The translations under genes were made by a program, and so were the position numbers. The notes below the pieces were generated by a model. The model was not told the origin of the DNA, ran no database searches, and worked only from the letters and a program-made list of their open reading frames with translations. Below, piece by piece: positions 20,836 to 33,649 of a stretch of 64,000 bases of DNA. Origin of the DNA: Alligator mississippiensis (lineage: Eukaryota > Chordata > Crocodylia > Alligatoridae); contig NC_081827.1 of NCBI RefSeq assembly GCF_030867095.1, positions 209,927,310 to 209,991,309 of the forward strand, written 5' to 3'. Position 1 is the stretch's first letter; the number at the start of each line of letters is the position of its first letter.

Positions 20836-23384
20836 AGCCGCAGTCCCTGAGCTTTGCAATACTAGGCGAAGGCAATTCTGGATCGTCTAAGGCTCCAGCC
20901 CTGCCTGCACTTACACATCCCTCCCTTGTCGCCATAAAGTTTGTGTTTGAAGCCCGGTGAAAAAAAGAAGCAAGCCCCCTCCAGTTTGTTCTTTGTAAGC
21001 AGCCGCCTATTCCTAGAGTTCACCGAGGCCGCTCAGTGCCCTGGACTTTGCCCTCCGAAGTCTGTTTGGAAGGCAATATAAACAAAAGGTACGCTGCTTT
21101 AAAATGGGTCCCGATTGTAAGAGGACCTGTACGGTGGGATGATAAATTAGCTAATGAGCAAACCCCTGCTCTTCTGGGAATATTTCAGTACAGTGCTTAA
21201 TTGCCCATAAAAATTAGCTGTGTTTCCTTAATGATATTTAATAATACAAATTCAAGAAAGGATGATTTCAAGAGGTTATGGATGTTGGTGTTGAGTGGTT
21301 TTGCAGCATCAGATGCTGTGTTGGCAAACAACGTCAAAACTACAGTTTTAACTGTTGAAGACTTTGTCTCTCTTAAGATTAAGCTTTATTGTGCATCAAT
21401 TAAAGAAAGTATGTTGGGTTCCCCTAAAGTCAGTTTACCTATTTATGTTAGACCCAACGATACAAACGGAAGCAAAACTTGCCCTGGTTTATTTTAAACA
21501 TAATGTTTGGAACCAGTTTTCATTGCTCCCACAACTCGTGGATGTCACTTACTTCAGAAGTGCTTTCTAAGAAATAGTTTTACATAATTATCACTTATTT
21601 GAAGTGTACTGCTAATGTTTTAGATCAAAGACTTGACTACCTGTGTAACTATATCATTTGTTTTGATTTATTCTATGACTTTTAGGTTAGGGCAAATTTT
21701 TATAAGAATCAGAATAGCTCTTAGTCTTTTCTCTTAACATTTGATATCTGCTATAATTGTTGCAGTGTTGTGAACCTCCTAAAGACCAAACAGCCTGCAT
21801 AGTGAACAGGTTTTTTTTAAGGTAGAGTCTAGCTGGGATTGCATGTAGCTGAAGAGCTCTCATTTGAATTTATATTTCCTATCTCAGTTTTTTTCAGGTT
21901 GTCAAAGGTTTATAAATCACAGGTCACAGTAGAATAAACCCAAATCTTTTAGCCTCATCCTGCAAGTGATGCCTTGCGGTGGACCCTGTGTCTGTACAGG
22001 GCTCCTTTGACTTCAGTAGGCTTCACTGTAGGTATAAGAATCCTGTGTGGTGCCATTTGTAGGATTGGGACCAGAGTCCATTCCTTTGTCAGTGCAAGGT
22101 ATATATAAAGCAGTTATATAGATATTAGACAATAATATGACCATATTACAATAAATCTTGTCTAGGAGAAAGAGATGGTAGGCGTAGGAATTCAACATAT
22201 ATCACATAAACTTAATGATTATTTATAATCATACATTTTTTTTAGAGGGTGTAGCAAATATAGGGCCTCTTATATCAGTGAGAAAATACTCATCCAGGTA
22301 GTTCCATCATGGTTTTGGTTAAAAATAATTAAAACAAACACTGAAGTTTAAAAAAAATGAAACAAAACAGGACAGGTTACATTATAGATGATATTTCCTT
22401 GTCCCTCTTTGTTTTGTTTCAATAGCATATTTTATCCACTAGATGTGATGATAGTGTTCTTTAACAGAAACCTAAACTGCAAAATCAAGCTTAATAGAAT
22501 ATTGAAAAAGTCTAGTTTGTGTTGTTGGACCAAGTGACATTAGTATGGCTCGATGGTTATGTGCAATATTAGCACTCTTAGGTGTGCAAACACCTACACA
22601 GGATTAACAAAATGAATCCAGAGACTTCAAATAAGCATCCAGTGTCAAAACATTCTGACCTGTTGTGGTCTTTCTAAGTTCTCTGCAACAGAAAAAATGC
22701 TTTTTTTTTTATTGTGGTCAAGAAACAAGTAAAAGCTGATATTTTTGAAGAGTACCTTGAATCTGGTAAAGGTTGAGAACCATTGGGATCACTGGGATAA
22801 CTGAAAATTAATAAGCAAAGACCTATTAAGTGAGGACTACCACTGTGTCTTCTAGTCACCATTATATTTTTCGATATCTTGTAATGCTTAAAAGAAGAGT
22901 CCAGCAGATCTGAACTGGTATAAATATTCATAGCCCTATTATTTCACCGTTTTTAAAAGAACAAGACAGTGAATAAAAACAACAATAAAACAATGTACAA
23001 TAATATTGTAAATCAGCACAATAGGTGCTAATAAACGCACATGATTCCCTTGAGGAATGGAAGAGAATTAAAGTTCATCTTCATTGCTGCAACTGTGAAT
23101 GGAGAGATGTGAGTGGAAATTTAGATACATGCAAGATATGTGCCATATAGTTAGGTTACAGCTGTAAGAACCACAATTTTGAATTCTCTTGCTTTTATGT
23201 ATGTAAATTTCAAATATAACTTACATGTGGGTTTGGGATTTTTTTGCATACCACTTTTTATTTCTTCACTATTTCAGGGCTGCAGTGATTGCAATTTGAA
23301 TGAAGGGCATTATCAGACTGGTGTTTTACTGTAGTATTAAAAAAATTGATATTTTTTCAAATGGGGACAGGTGGGAGACTAGAC
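20836..23384. other. Start of intron 1, no repeat recognised
   Basis: Mostly AT-rich non-coding sequence following the CpG island. The first kilobase has no recognisable transposon and could carry regulatory sequence. None is demonstrable here. Confidence 0.5.
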
Positions 23385-23580
23385 TGAGGGCCTGTCTCCA
23401 AAGGAAACTTCTACCAATATAATAAACTGGTGCAGTTTTAGTGGTATAATTAGTTGTATGACTTTTCCTATTCCAGAATAAGCAGTTTATTTTGGTTTAC
23501 CTTAAACCTTTTCCAAAGTCACTTGAACTATGCTGAAAAAGGCACATACTCCAGAATAGGTCTATCTACATGCAGGGTTA
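23385..23580. mobile_element. Probable MITE
   Basis: A left part gagggcctgtctccaaagg and a right part whose reverse complement is ccctgcatgtagatagacct enclose sequence with gcagtttattttggttta. The overall style matches the other small foldback elements in this window. Boundaries and family are uncertain. Confidence 0.3.
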
Positions 23581-24039
23581 TAGTAGTATATTTTATTAGT
23601 TTAAATTCACACCTAATGTATACCTTAGACAAGTTCTAGTTTGACTATTCTTATAAACATCCAGATAAATTCTAGTCTCATTTTTGTGATTACATTCAGC
23701 CAAATTTCGCATACTTTGGGATTATATATACCATTGTGTAGTACACAATCTGCTACAGAGCCTGGAAGTTTGAAATAGCTATGTCAATTTTGGAAAAAGT
23801 CCACCACATCTGCCAAGTCCCTCCCAATGCTATCAGAAAGATGTGTGCATTATGAAAAGTTTGAGTCGTGAAAAGCATTCTTTAAGGTGTTGATGAGAAA
23901 TTGTCACCTAATGATCATAGAGTCAAAACCCCTTGTGTCAGGCTAGAAGAAATCAGGATATAAGATTAGGGGCCATGTGCTGTGTTGAAGATTACAATGG
24001 AAGTGTGACTATTTGGGAATATAAAGATAGGCGTGATAG

Positions 24040-24780
24040 GCTCTCTACACAGTACAGGTGTGGTGCAATTAATTGGTTAATTGCACAGTTATCTTGAGGT
24101 ACTCACGTGCAAAGTACTTATCATGTCATAAAAAGCTCCAATCAGCTCTGAAGTTAAGACATCAAAAATAAGTACTAACTTTATAGCTGGTTGCTATCTA
24201 GCTTTAATTTGCATGTGTAGCAGGGTCCTCCCTGCCACTGGATTGCACCATGCCTAGCCAGGGCTGGGAGTCCTGCAACTGAGGGGACTCTTAACCCAGC
24301 TGCTGCTGACTCTGGGTCCGTACCACACCCTGCAGCTGCTAGAATCCAGAGTCCCACAGCTGTGGACATTGGGTCCCTTCAGCATACCTTCTGGTGCTGG
24401 GACCCAGCTGGGTCCTGGCAGCCATGGGGTATGGCTGCAATCTCTCAGATCCAGGGGTGTGTGGAGTCCCCAGGGCTGGAAGATGCAGCTGCCCCAGTCC
24501 CCCAGCCTTGGAGTTGCATGAAATCCCTTAGGCAGGGAGACCACAGTTGAAAACCCCTGAGGCAGGGAGATCATAGCATGTACTGCTGCAGCTGGGAGAT
24601 CATGGCAGCTGCCATCTCCCAGCCTCAGGGTTTTCACGCACCCCTAAAGCTGGGAGATCATGACAGCTGTGTTCTTTTTTTTTTTTTTTTTTGCCTGTGA
24701 ATGGGGAGCACAGGCAGTAAAGCACAGTGGGATCTAATGTGCAGTCCACACAATCATGCCTCCTGCCATGCTACATGTGG
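24040..24780. repeat. Composite repeat: MITE-related part plus short-repeat GC-rich block
   Basis: The first part (24050-24240) matches the element at 5740-6014, sharing ttaattgcac and the right end ctttaatttgcatgtgtagcaggg. It is followed by a GC-rich block in which the phrase gggagatcat(a/g)gcag recurs several times (24535-24670). Two copies there form a foldback, gctgggagat...atctcccagc. A T-run of about 20 bases lies at 24675-24693. No coding capacity. Confidence 0.4.
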
Positions 24781-25426
24781 AGGTGCAGGTGTGTGGATTG
24801 CGCATTGGATCTCATCACCCCTTTACCTGCGCTTGTAGAGGAACCCATAGTGAAGCATGCTTTGTTCCTAAATTCACTTGGAAGGGGCATTCTGACCTTG
24901 TGACCTTTCCTTCCTGACGTGGATATTCCCACCCCTGTGGTTTTATCACATCAGGGTTGGATTATGGTACTATGGTCTATAAAAGCTACACCTGAAGTCC
25001 ACTTAGAAAGCTCACTAGAGCAAAACACAGCTGCCTGTAGGTTAAGTACTGTTTCTTACATGAACAGGCTGACCCCTGTGCTCCATGATGTGCTCTGGCT
25101 GCTGCTTTGTTTCCTGTTTCAGTGTAATGAGCATCTTTTAGCCTCTAAAACCTTAGTGATTTGAGGACCTGATTATTTCAAAGTATTTCTCTCCTTAGGT
25201 CATACCCTGCCTTATTTTCTGGTTCGTGATTTTCTGAGGTGCTTCAGGTTTACGGTTGCTTAGTTTGAAGTTTGCAAGGGTCTGTCCATTATTCCAGGTC
25301 TTACGATCCATTGGGAAATATGATAGGACTATGTATAGAGCACATTAATGGAAGAGACACAGAAAAGACTGTTCCAGATGGAGAAAGGTCTGCAGGAGAG
25401 TAGCCACTGTCAAGATTCTTCACTTA

Positions 25427-25845
25427 GGGTGCTGACAGATATGCAGCTCCCCTCTGTAACTCAGCACTTTACAGGAAGTGCCATGAGTTACAGATGTTCT
25501 GTGTTGGGTCGGGGGGTTTAGGGGATTGAGCTCTACTTTGGAGACAGTTGCGTGTCTGCAGCTTTTCTCCCCTAGCCCTGCCCCATCCCCCTCCCAGTTC
25601 CAGTGCTGTCTTCAGGATGGGAGGAGGAGAAGGGAGGGGAAGGAGCTTGGTCTGAAGATAGCACCAGGGGCAGGGCTGGATTACATGAGCCCAGCCCTGT
25701 TCCCTGGGAAAGCACTGACAGAAGTTAATGAAGGCACTCTGCTTTGGAGTGCCTTTAGCTGAACCCTGTGTAATGAGGGTTCATTTGTCACATGATCGGG
25801 CACTTTTAAACCACTCTGCAGCTGTGCACTTGTGTCAGGTCACAG
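25427..25845. mobile_element. Probable Harbinger-like MITE
   Basis: The left end ggtgctgacagatatgcagc resembles the reverse complement of the right end, gtgacctgacacaagtgcac. TTA precedes the left end. Near the left end gtaactcagcactt pairs with aagtgccatgagttac to form a hairpin. The interior is GC-rich and non-coding. The right boundary is approximate. Confidence 0.45.
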
Positions 25846-25849
25846 CTAT

Positions 25850-27930
25850 AGAGCACTTTCAGGGGGCTGATCACACAACAAAATATCACTTCTCTCAGTG
25901 CCCATAGTTCCAGGAAATGTAAACACATAACTTGAGTCTACAGACTTCTGTTGGCATAACTACATCAGGTAGAGGTATGAAGACGTGTGATCCTTGGCCA
26001 ATCTAGCTGTAACTGCAGAAATCCTGGTTGGATATGATTATACTAGCATAGTTAACCAGTACAGCTTTTTTCATTTTTGGAGGGTCTTACTATCCCAAAC
26101 AAAGCATACCTTTGCCTGTATAGTACACTGGTATTCTTTGACTGGTATAGCTATAACCTAATGAAGGAGAGCCATCTTTTTGCTGTGATCAAATTCAAGT
26201 GGATTAAAACTCAGAATATTGTAGGTGAAAAACAGCTGTATGAATTATTTACACTAGATCTTGAGTGACCGGGTCAGCGTGAGGATTTGCTGCTTGTGGT
26301 CTGTTACTCCCTTTGTGAAACTAGCCATCCATTTCCAATGGTACTGCTCCTGTTCTGTGAGTGGATGATCTAAAATTGGTTGGAAAAAAAGCTTTGATTT
26401 TTATTTTGAAAGAAATCTACTTTCAGGCTGTGTTTGTTTCAGTGTTTGGAATTTTTTCTTGATTTTTATGAATGTTTGTTTTTTATAATTCCTCATTAAC
26501 TTTCTTGTGTGAATAAATAAAACATTTCAGTTACCCAGAGTTACTTTCCATCATGCAAGTATTTTCCAATACCAATTTTCATGTTAGGACTTGTGTTCTT
26601 GATTTTCCAGGAACATTCTGGTGGATAAAAAACTTACTGTCTGATTGGTGAATAAGAAATAAAGGGAGTCAAATATTTCACTTTTAATCTTGTGAAGTGC
26701 TTGCATTCTATGGTGATGAGCATCATAAAACCACTGACAGATAAAAGAAGATAAAGGCAGAGCCATGTTTAATGTGCCTGGTAGGATTATTGAAGGCGAA
26801 GCTGGACCAGGACCAGAGAACCAGGAAAGATATTAAATGAAAAGGAATCAACAGTGATACTAAGATAGGAATCAAAAGTGGGGAAATGAAACCAAATAAT
26901 AAAATATATTTGTACTTTGGCACGGGTATTCAAATATCACTGAAATAGCCTTTCAATAGTACAGTTATTCACTGTTGCTCAGTAGACTCAGTTCTGCAAA
27001 TAAAGCTATATTACAGTACAGTCCTAAATGATATTAGTTGAAAATGAAATGGTCTGAATAGCTAATTTACAGTTAATTTATTAGGCTAGAATACTATAAT
27101 GGATTTTCTGTATCTGAAGTCCTAATTGAAAGGTGTCATTTTTAATCACATTCATACTTAATTTCTGTTCTTCTTGTAAAACAACTACTAAGTGTCTTAC
27201 TGCTGCTCTAAAAGGGATACCCTTAAAAGGTGTGTTACACTTATATTTATGCTAAAGTGTAAACTTTTGTAATGTGAAAGTAACCAAGCAAAGTTGCTGC
27301 ATAGAAATAAAATGAGTTCTGTTAGTATTGTCAGTGTTACCTGGTAAAGCCTTTTAGTTAACACTTAGTTTGGCCAAAGTAGTCTAAAATAGCCTTAAAA
27401 GTTTACCTTTTCTGTGAAAGATTGCTGGGCCAAAGGCTGATGCTCAGTGCTGGTCCAAAAGTAGGAAGTATGTGAAATGCCTAAGGATATCCCAGGAAGG
27501 GATCCGCTTCCCAGGACTTCCACTTCCAGACTTGCCCTCTCCTGGCAAGGCTAAGAAGAGTAAAATCAGTTGTGCATCCATTTGAATGGTTCCCTTTTCT
27601 AACCATTCTCAGGGTTTGTCTGTGTTTAGAGAAGCCAGACTGGTAGAGTATATTGGGAAGCCCCAGTCATGCAGGCGCAGCTTAGACAAAGCTGCAAAAG
27701 GGTTCTTTAAGCCAGTTCCCTGAACAGAATATCCTGACAAAGGGTCTTTCTTGCTTGTATAATGCATTTACCCTAGGGCTTTTGTCAGTCACAGGTATGT
27801 CAGCCAAGGGGGAAAATAAATCAGGCCTCTAACTAACATGGATCTGTCGCAAAACTTTTTAAGCATAGAGCAGGTCAAAGGATCTTGAAGCACTTTTCAG
27901 ATGTAGGTAAATAGTGTTAACCCCACTGCA
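25850..27930. other. Intronic sequence, nothing firm
   Basis: AT-rich intronic DNA. The part from about 25900 to 26180 has the short gactggtatagctata-type motifs common in reptile MITEs, but ends could not be defined. Confidence 0.45.
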
Positions 27931-27934
27931 CTAA

Positions 27935-28220
27935 GCCCTTGTCTATAGTAGAAATGTTTCACCAGTGAAACTAAACTGATTTTTAAAGCAATCTAGATAA
28001 ACCAGCACAAATCGATAAAGCAGGTGCACTTAAATCAGTTTTAGTCCTTACTTAAATTGGTTTAGTTTAATTCAGTAAGTTGCTAACATGAACTAAACTA
28101 ATTCATGAACTAGTGGGGGTTTGAACCAGTGAAATTCCACCTGTTAGGAGTTTTCACTTGTTTAATGAGCTCTGTTTAAAATTAATCTAGTTACACTAGT
28201 GTAGCATTTCTAGTCTGGGT
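27935..28220. mobile_element. MITE with aaactggttta-type interior
   Basis: The left end gcccttgtctatagtagaaatg and the reverse complement of the right end, acccagactagaaatgctac, are alike. The interior is rich in aaactgatt / aattggtttagttt motifs in both orientations. The left end is preceded by TAA. No coding capacity. Confidence 0.5.
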
Positions 28221-28498
28221 TTCTTTTTTTTTAATTCAGAAAAATTAGAGTGCTTTCTAAAACATGAACAAAAACAGCTCTTGGAGCAAATTTAGAAGGC
28301 AGTTTTATCCTGGACTCTCCAACTTTCTGTCACTTAGACTTGGCATGGAAAGTGAATCCCACTACTGAAAATCAAAAGACTTTTTGTCCCAGGTGCAGGG
28401 CTACCCTTACCTAATTTATAGACTCTAATGAAGCAAATAGGACAGTAACCTTGAAAAGGTTTTGCTGGCATTACAATCTCTGAAAAAATTGAAAAGGA

Positions 28499-28714
28499 AA
28501 CCTGCTTAAGAACTTGGAGGAGAAAATAGATCCATTAGCTGGTAAATTGGTATCAATTGATCAAAAATTTAGAGATGATATGCAAGCACTTATAAATGAG
28601 ATGAAAAATGTTAGTCATAGCTCCTCAATTCAGGACCTTACAGATTTGGTTACACAGTGGCCAAAGATAAAAACAGCACTTCACTTGGAATGTAAGTATT
28701 GGAAAGGAATCTGA
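28499..28714 (+). other. Unexplained coding-like segment ending at a splice-donor motif
   Basis: About 65 codons without a stop have a strongly protein-like, hydrophilic, helix-prone composition: LEEKIDPLAGKLVSIDQKF, then DDMQALINEMKN and SIQDLTDLVTQWPKIK. A consensus donor, gaat|gtaagt, falls at 28692. There is no good acceptor with a pyrimidine tract upstream and the frame has a stop at about 28484, so a functioning exon is not supported. It could be a fragment of a transposon protein, a retrocopy piece or an orphan exon. I do not recognise the protein. Confidence 0.25.
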
Positions 28715-28842
28715 AAAATGGTAATTGAAGTTCTCAGAATTACCCACTGAAGTTTGAAAGGAGTAGTCTAATTACTTGCATAGGTAATTGATTAATTAAA
28801 AGGTGTAGGGAATAGAATTGAGAAATGGAAGTCATTGTAGAA

Positions 28843-29613
28843 CAGTGGTTCTGAACCTCATTAGACTCATTACCTGGTAAGTCTGTTGGAGTTGAGGGAG
28901 GGAAGAGGTGGGGAGGAGGGAGGGATTGGGGCTGGGACAAACTGCCCAGCTGGAGTAGGGGGGGCATGTTACTTGGGGAGAGGGGCGCGGGATGTGAGCG
29001 TGGCCGCACTTGGAGTGGGGGCTGTGCCCTGCTGATGCTGGCCCGGGTGGGGGGATGCAATGCAGGCGCGGCTTGCTCCGGGAGAAGGGGGCAAGTGGCA
29101 GCAGGGCATAGCCCCCACTCCCAGCACTGCTGTGCCTCCCCACTCCCCGGTGCCAGCTGACAAGTGGCGGCAAAACAGAGCCCCCATTCCCAGTACTTAT
29201 GTGGGCGTGGCAGCGCTGGGAGCGAGGGCTATGCCCTGCTGCAGCTTGCCCCCTTCTGCCCGGAGCAAGCCATGCCCGCATTGGGCTCTCCTCTCCCATG
29301 CCTGCTGGGCAGGTGGCAGCAGGGCAGAGCCGCTGCTCCCAGTGCTGCCGCGCCCGCATCTCGTGCCCCTTCGCCCCCCCCCTCAAGTAACGTGCCCCCC
29401 CCTGCCCTGGCTGGGCAGCTTATCCCAGCCCCAATCCCTCCCTCCCCCATGCCCTTTTCCTCCCCCCTTCCCCAACCCCAACAGGCTTACCAGCTGGAGG
29501 CAACTGTGTCAGCGGCCAAATCCAAAGCGAATAATTGCCGCTTCACACAGGCCTGGTATTTGCACACGTCATGGCACCCCAGGGCACCACACCACCCTGG
29601 ATGAGGATCATCA
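28843..29613. mobile_element. GC-rich hAT-type non-autonomous element
   Basis: The left end cagtggttctgaacctcattag is the common hAT terminus of the CAGTGGTTCTCAACC type. The flanks ttgtagaa (28835-28842) and ctgtagag (29614-29621) match at 6 of 8 positions and may be a decayed 8-bp duplication. The interior is GC-rich with repeated phrases (gggctgtgccctgctg, gcccccactcccagcactg) in both orientations, which produce meaningless overlapping open frames. The right terminal repeat is poorly conserved. Confidence 0.5.
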
Positions 29614-29621
29614 CTGTAGAG

Positions 29622-30127
29622 AGTATTTTTAATGTTTATCTGTTGAACCTTCTTATGGTGCTCATTGCTGAGCAGAACTTGTGCTGGTCTTTTCAGGAAA
29701 TACCTGAAATGTCTAAGGATGCCTTAGACCCCAGAGCTATGTGCTGTAATGGACTTGTTCCTTCCCATCAAATAAAGGATAAGATATATACTAAGGGGTA
29801 AAAAAGTGAGAGAAGTCTGGTCTGTTTGGGTAATGCCTCGCACACGCTTTCCCAATCGATCCTTCCTTCTCAATTAAGTCAAAACAATCATCTCCCTATA
29901 CCCTACAGAAATTAATCTGCAAGTCATCATTTTGGGTCCACCATCAAACGCACATACCTATTCCTTCCTTGACATCAAGTTATGTGATCCTTTGACTTGT
30001 ACCTTCTGATGAGGAAGACTCATTGTAGTAAAGAAGAATTTTTTTTGCTGGATATTAGCTTTTTAGTTTTTCAGTGAGGGAACTCAGCTATCTCACATGA
30101 CATCACTACAGAGCTGCGTAAGACAAG
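29622..30127. other. Intronic sequence, nothing recognised
   Basis: Non-coding AT-rich stretch between two hAT-type elements. Confidence 0.5.
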
Positions 30128-30135
30128 GGCTAGAT

Positions 30136-30645
30136 CAGGGGTAGGCAGCATTTTTGGCCTGAATGCCAAAAACACCTCAACTTGAAAGATGTTGGCGTGC
30201 CAGGGTAGATGGTAGGGGACTGCAAGGGGCCCGATCCTTGTTATGGCAGTGTAGCCATGACCTCTTTCCCACTGTCTGCCCAGAGGTGTGTGTGCACCAG
30301 CAATAAGCCAGGCCAGGGCTTCGCAGACCTCAGTGCAGTAGCTTGCCTGGCCTCTGGGCATGCCCCTGCCACCCGCCACGGAGCCTGGGCTGCTCATAGC
30401 AGGTAGTAGGGAGGTTGCAAGCGGTTGCTCCAAGGTCTGTAGAGCCCTGATCTGGCTCACTGCTGGAGGCGGGTGCAAGCACACTTCTGGACAGATGGCT
30501 GGGGAGCCATGAGGGGCTTGATCCTTGTTGTGGTAGCGCAGCTCTGGCCCCTTTCCCACTGTCTGCCCCAAGCTGCACATGCTAAGCAAAATGCCTTTGC
30601 ATGCCACACTAGAGTCTAGCATATACTGGGGGTTGCCAACTCCTC
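30136..30645. mobile_element. hAT-type non-autonomous element
   Basis: It begins caggggtaggcagcatttttggc and ends gggggttgccaactcctc, an imperfect terminal inverted repeat of the CAGGGGTGGGCAA type. The flanks ggctagat (30128-30135) and atctagat (30646-30653) agree at 6 of 8 positions. The interior holds two related blocks around tgtagccatgacctctttcccactgtctgccc and its near copy at 30537-30568. No coding capacity. Confidence 0.6.
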
Positions 30646-30656
30646 ATCTAGATCAA

Positions 30657-30930
30657 CAGCTCTCAACCTTGTTAGTCCCCAGACATCCCTCAAAAATGCC
30701 AGCTTTTAGCTTTCATTTGTTTTTCGACTACAGAAAAATAATAAAGCAGTTCTTTTGTTGCAAAGAACTGAGAAAGTCCACAAGTCAGAATGTTTTTCAC
30801 AATAGGGATTCTGATTTGAAATCTCAAGGTTTATCTTGTAAATCACATGCAAATCCTTGTGCAAAAAATGGTGTTAATATTGTGTAGCACCCACAACAGG
30901 ATCTTGCAGCGGTCCAGTTGAAAAACATTG
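30657..30930. mobile_element. hAT-type element, abutting its neighbours
   Basis: The left end is cagctctcaaccttgttag. The right end is ccagttgaaaaacattg, with reverse complement caatgtttttcaactgg. Both are variants of the hAT CAGTGGTTCTCAAC terminus. No target duplication is recognisable. The interior is AT-rich. Confidence 0.45.
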
Positions 30931-30938
30931 GTCTGTAT

Positions 30939-31200
30939 CAGTGGTGCTCAATGTTTGGGTCCCACAGGACAGATGAATGTTGTGGGGCTGGTCTGTGGGC
31001 TAGATTGGGCCCATGTGGCCTTGGCTGGCCTCCCATGCACCAGGATTGGTCTCCATGCTGCCTCTGCCCAGCCCCATGTGTCAGGATCAGGCTCTAGGGC
31101 ACTGTGCTGTCACTGCCTGGTCATGCACACCAGGATTGGGCCTCACATGCTGAATATAGAACACAGTCCTATGCCCTGCAGACTCTGGGTTTGCACCGCT
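30939..31200 (+). mobile_element. hAT-type element, right end not defined
   Basis: It begins cagtggtgctcaatgtttgg and continues with GC-rich sequence (ctggtctgtgggctagattgggcc) related in opposite orientation to the block at 18838-19158. The right end was not found. Confidence 0.4.
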
Positions 31201-33640
31201 GGTGCTCAAGAAGCAGACCCAGCAGCACTGAAGTTTCACGGCTCTCCTCTGCCTTGGGAACTGGGTCTTCCTTTGTTCAGCCTGTTTTTGACAAAGCTAT
31301 TCCTTTCCCCCTCTCGTGTTTTTGGGATTCAGCTTTCCTGCTTCTCTCTTTCCAAGAGTTCTAAACAGGCTGCATTAAGTTCAGTCACAGTGTTTAAATG
31401 TATAAACTGCTGCCTCAGCCAGCCTTTCTTTGGTAGCACTCTCTCTCCCTCCTTCCATTCTCTGTTACATCCCCAGTTGTTTTGCTCATTTTTAAATGAG
31501 AGAGTTTTTGTACAGATCAAAGCAGACGAAGCCAAAGGGACCTCTGGAAACTGGCAGAATTGTTCTCCCTGAATTTATCAACATTTGAGCTATCTAGTGG
31601 AAAATGTGCATAAGTCTGCTTCTCAGGTGGTAAAACTGATTAACTAAAAATGTGAGCAAGCTCCCAAAAGTTACCTCCTCTGTAAAGCACGGTGGGATTC
31701 TCCAACAGCAACACACTAGGAAAGTGCAAAATATTACCACATGTTTTCAGTTGGAGTAACCATGGCATATAAAGGACTTGAGTGATTTGCCTGGGAGGCA
31801 GTGAGGACTATTAGATTACACCTTGCTTGGAAAACAGAGGATCTAGGTTCTATTTGTAGACCTGGCTACAATCTGTTAGCACAACGTTTGCAGTGAAAAT
31901 AGGCTGTGCTGTACATGCATGAAAGGCTAATTTTGCTGCATGGGGTGAGATTTTCAAAAGCACTTGGCTTTATTCCATTCCCATTGAAATCAACTGGGGA
32001 AACTGCTATGGACTTCAGGGAGAACAAAGTTATGTCAGTGCAGAACGCTTTTGAAAACGTTCATCTGTGTTTTGTCAGGTGCTCCAGGATGAGCAGACTA
32101 ACAGATCATTCATTCCTCTCCTGTTTTTTTTTCAAATGAAAAAGACTGACTCTTTTCTCAGTTTCATGAAATGCACACATGCAAACACAAACTTGAGATT
32201 TTTCCAAACAGTTGAAACCATTATTTAAAAAAGTAGCTGAATAATCACATAATCTACACACCAAAGAATTTAAAAACAAGAAAATGCCTAGTTCGAGCAG
32301 TCATGAAAGATTCTATTGCACATGTGATAATAAACGTGCTTGTAGCTGATATTAATAAATAAATGTTTCATCATATCACCTGTGGCTCATCTTGGATTTG
32401 AATATTATTTTCTTCATCACTCAAAATATAAACCTAGCAGATACCTGTTTTTCAAGATCTCAGTAAAGCTGTTCATGGGCATAGCAACAGCATACGCTGT
32501 TCAGCCTCAGTGAAAGTTCACAAATATACATAACTTTTTTTTCCAAAAATGTACTGCTAGCTTTTCTCTTGCAAGCTGTTCCATTTCACTGTTTTTTCTT
32601 AAGCTATTTAGTTGCTCCACCTTGTGGGCACAGATCACACTGATTCCTTCTCAGAGGAGCTAGTTCAGCCAACTGCTGCCCAGAAAGACAGTTGTGTAGC
32701 AATTAAGCAGAACACTACTGAAGCCTTCTTTCCCCTTCCTTTTCTCCTTCCTTGCCAGGACCACTGTGTCAAGTAGCCTTTCCCAGCAGGAAATTAAAAA
32801 AACAGGAACCTTGATCAAAAACTAATCTGAAACCCCAGGGGAAATTGCTAACGGGAATTTCTAACTCCGAAAGCAAAGATAGCTGAAACTTCCTGTGTTC
32901 CTGTATATATATTAATTAGCTTTATTATGATGCCACTTCATGCTATCAGTGAATTAGCAGCAGAGGTCAAGTGAACTTTGTGCATCTAATTCACCATTTG
33001 GACTTGGTAGGAATCCCACCACCCTAAATTTACTCTATTTGAAAGGAACTTCTGGACCATTGCTGAATCTTTGTAAGAGTTGTCATATTCATTCCCCTGG
33101 TCCAGGGTGCATAGTTTGGATAGAGAAACCTAGAGTTGGGATGATGGTACTTGAACAGGCTTCTCATCACAGCCTAATCTGACATCCAGATGTCCAGTTT
33201 TCATCTAGTAGAATACAAGTTAATATCCCTGACATTGGCCCTAATATTTGAGAAGTGTGTAGACAAGAGACTTCTCAAAAAAACAGTGGAAATTATTTGG
33301 TACCCCTAAAATGTGATCTTTTGTACTTTTGTAGAGTCCGTACAGCTCTATTTAACACTTCAGTGCAATGATTTATATATATTTTTTTTCTTTTACAAGA
33401 GTGCAGCTCATAACCAGCACTGTAATAATGAACATAGAACTTTGGTGGTGGAAGGATCATTTTGGCAGAGAAATTAATTTAGTTTCATTTCATTTTCAGA
33501 TTTTCTGGGGAGGAATTATGAATACATCTGGAAAATAATTAATGCTGCAGGCAATAAAGGGTTTCCAGATCATTTTTGACAAGTTATATTAAGTAGAAAA
33601 GACAAAAATATATCTTTGATTCTAGCTCACCCTTGTGGCT
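31201..33640. other. Intronic sequence, nothing recognised
   Basis: AT-rich, non-coding. No repeat ends or exons supported. Confidence 0.5.
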
Positions 33641-33649
33641 GCATGGATG

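Noticed and set aside
24919-25164. 81-codon frame with a phrase resembling LINE reverse-transcriptase C-termini (SSLEQNTAACRLS, RLTPVLHDVLWLL)
   Set aside because: The likeness to QLVQNAAARL...HITPVL-type sequence is weak and short; no neighbouring LINE motif supports it.
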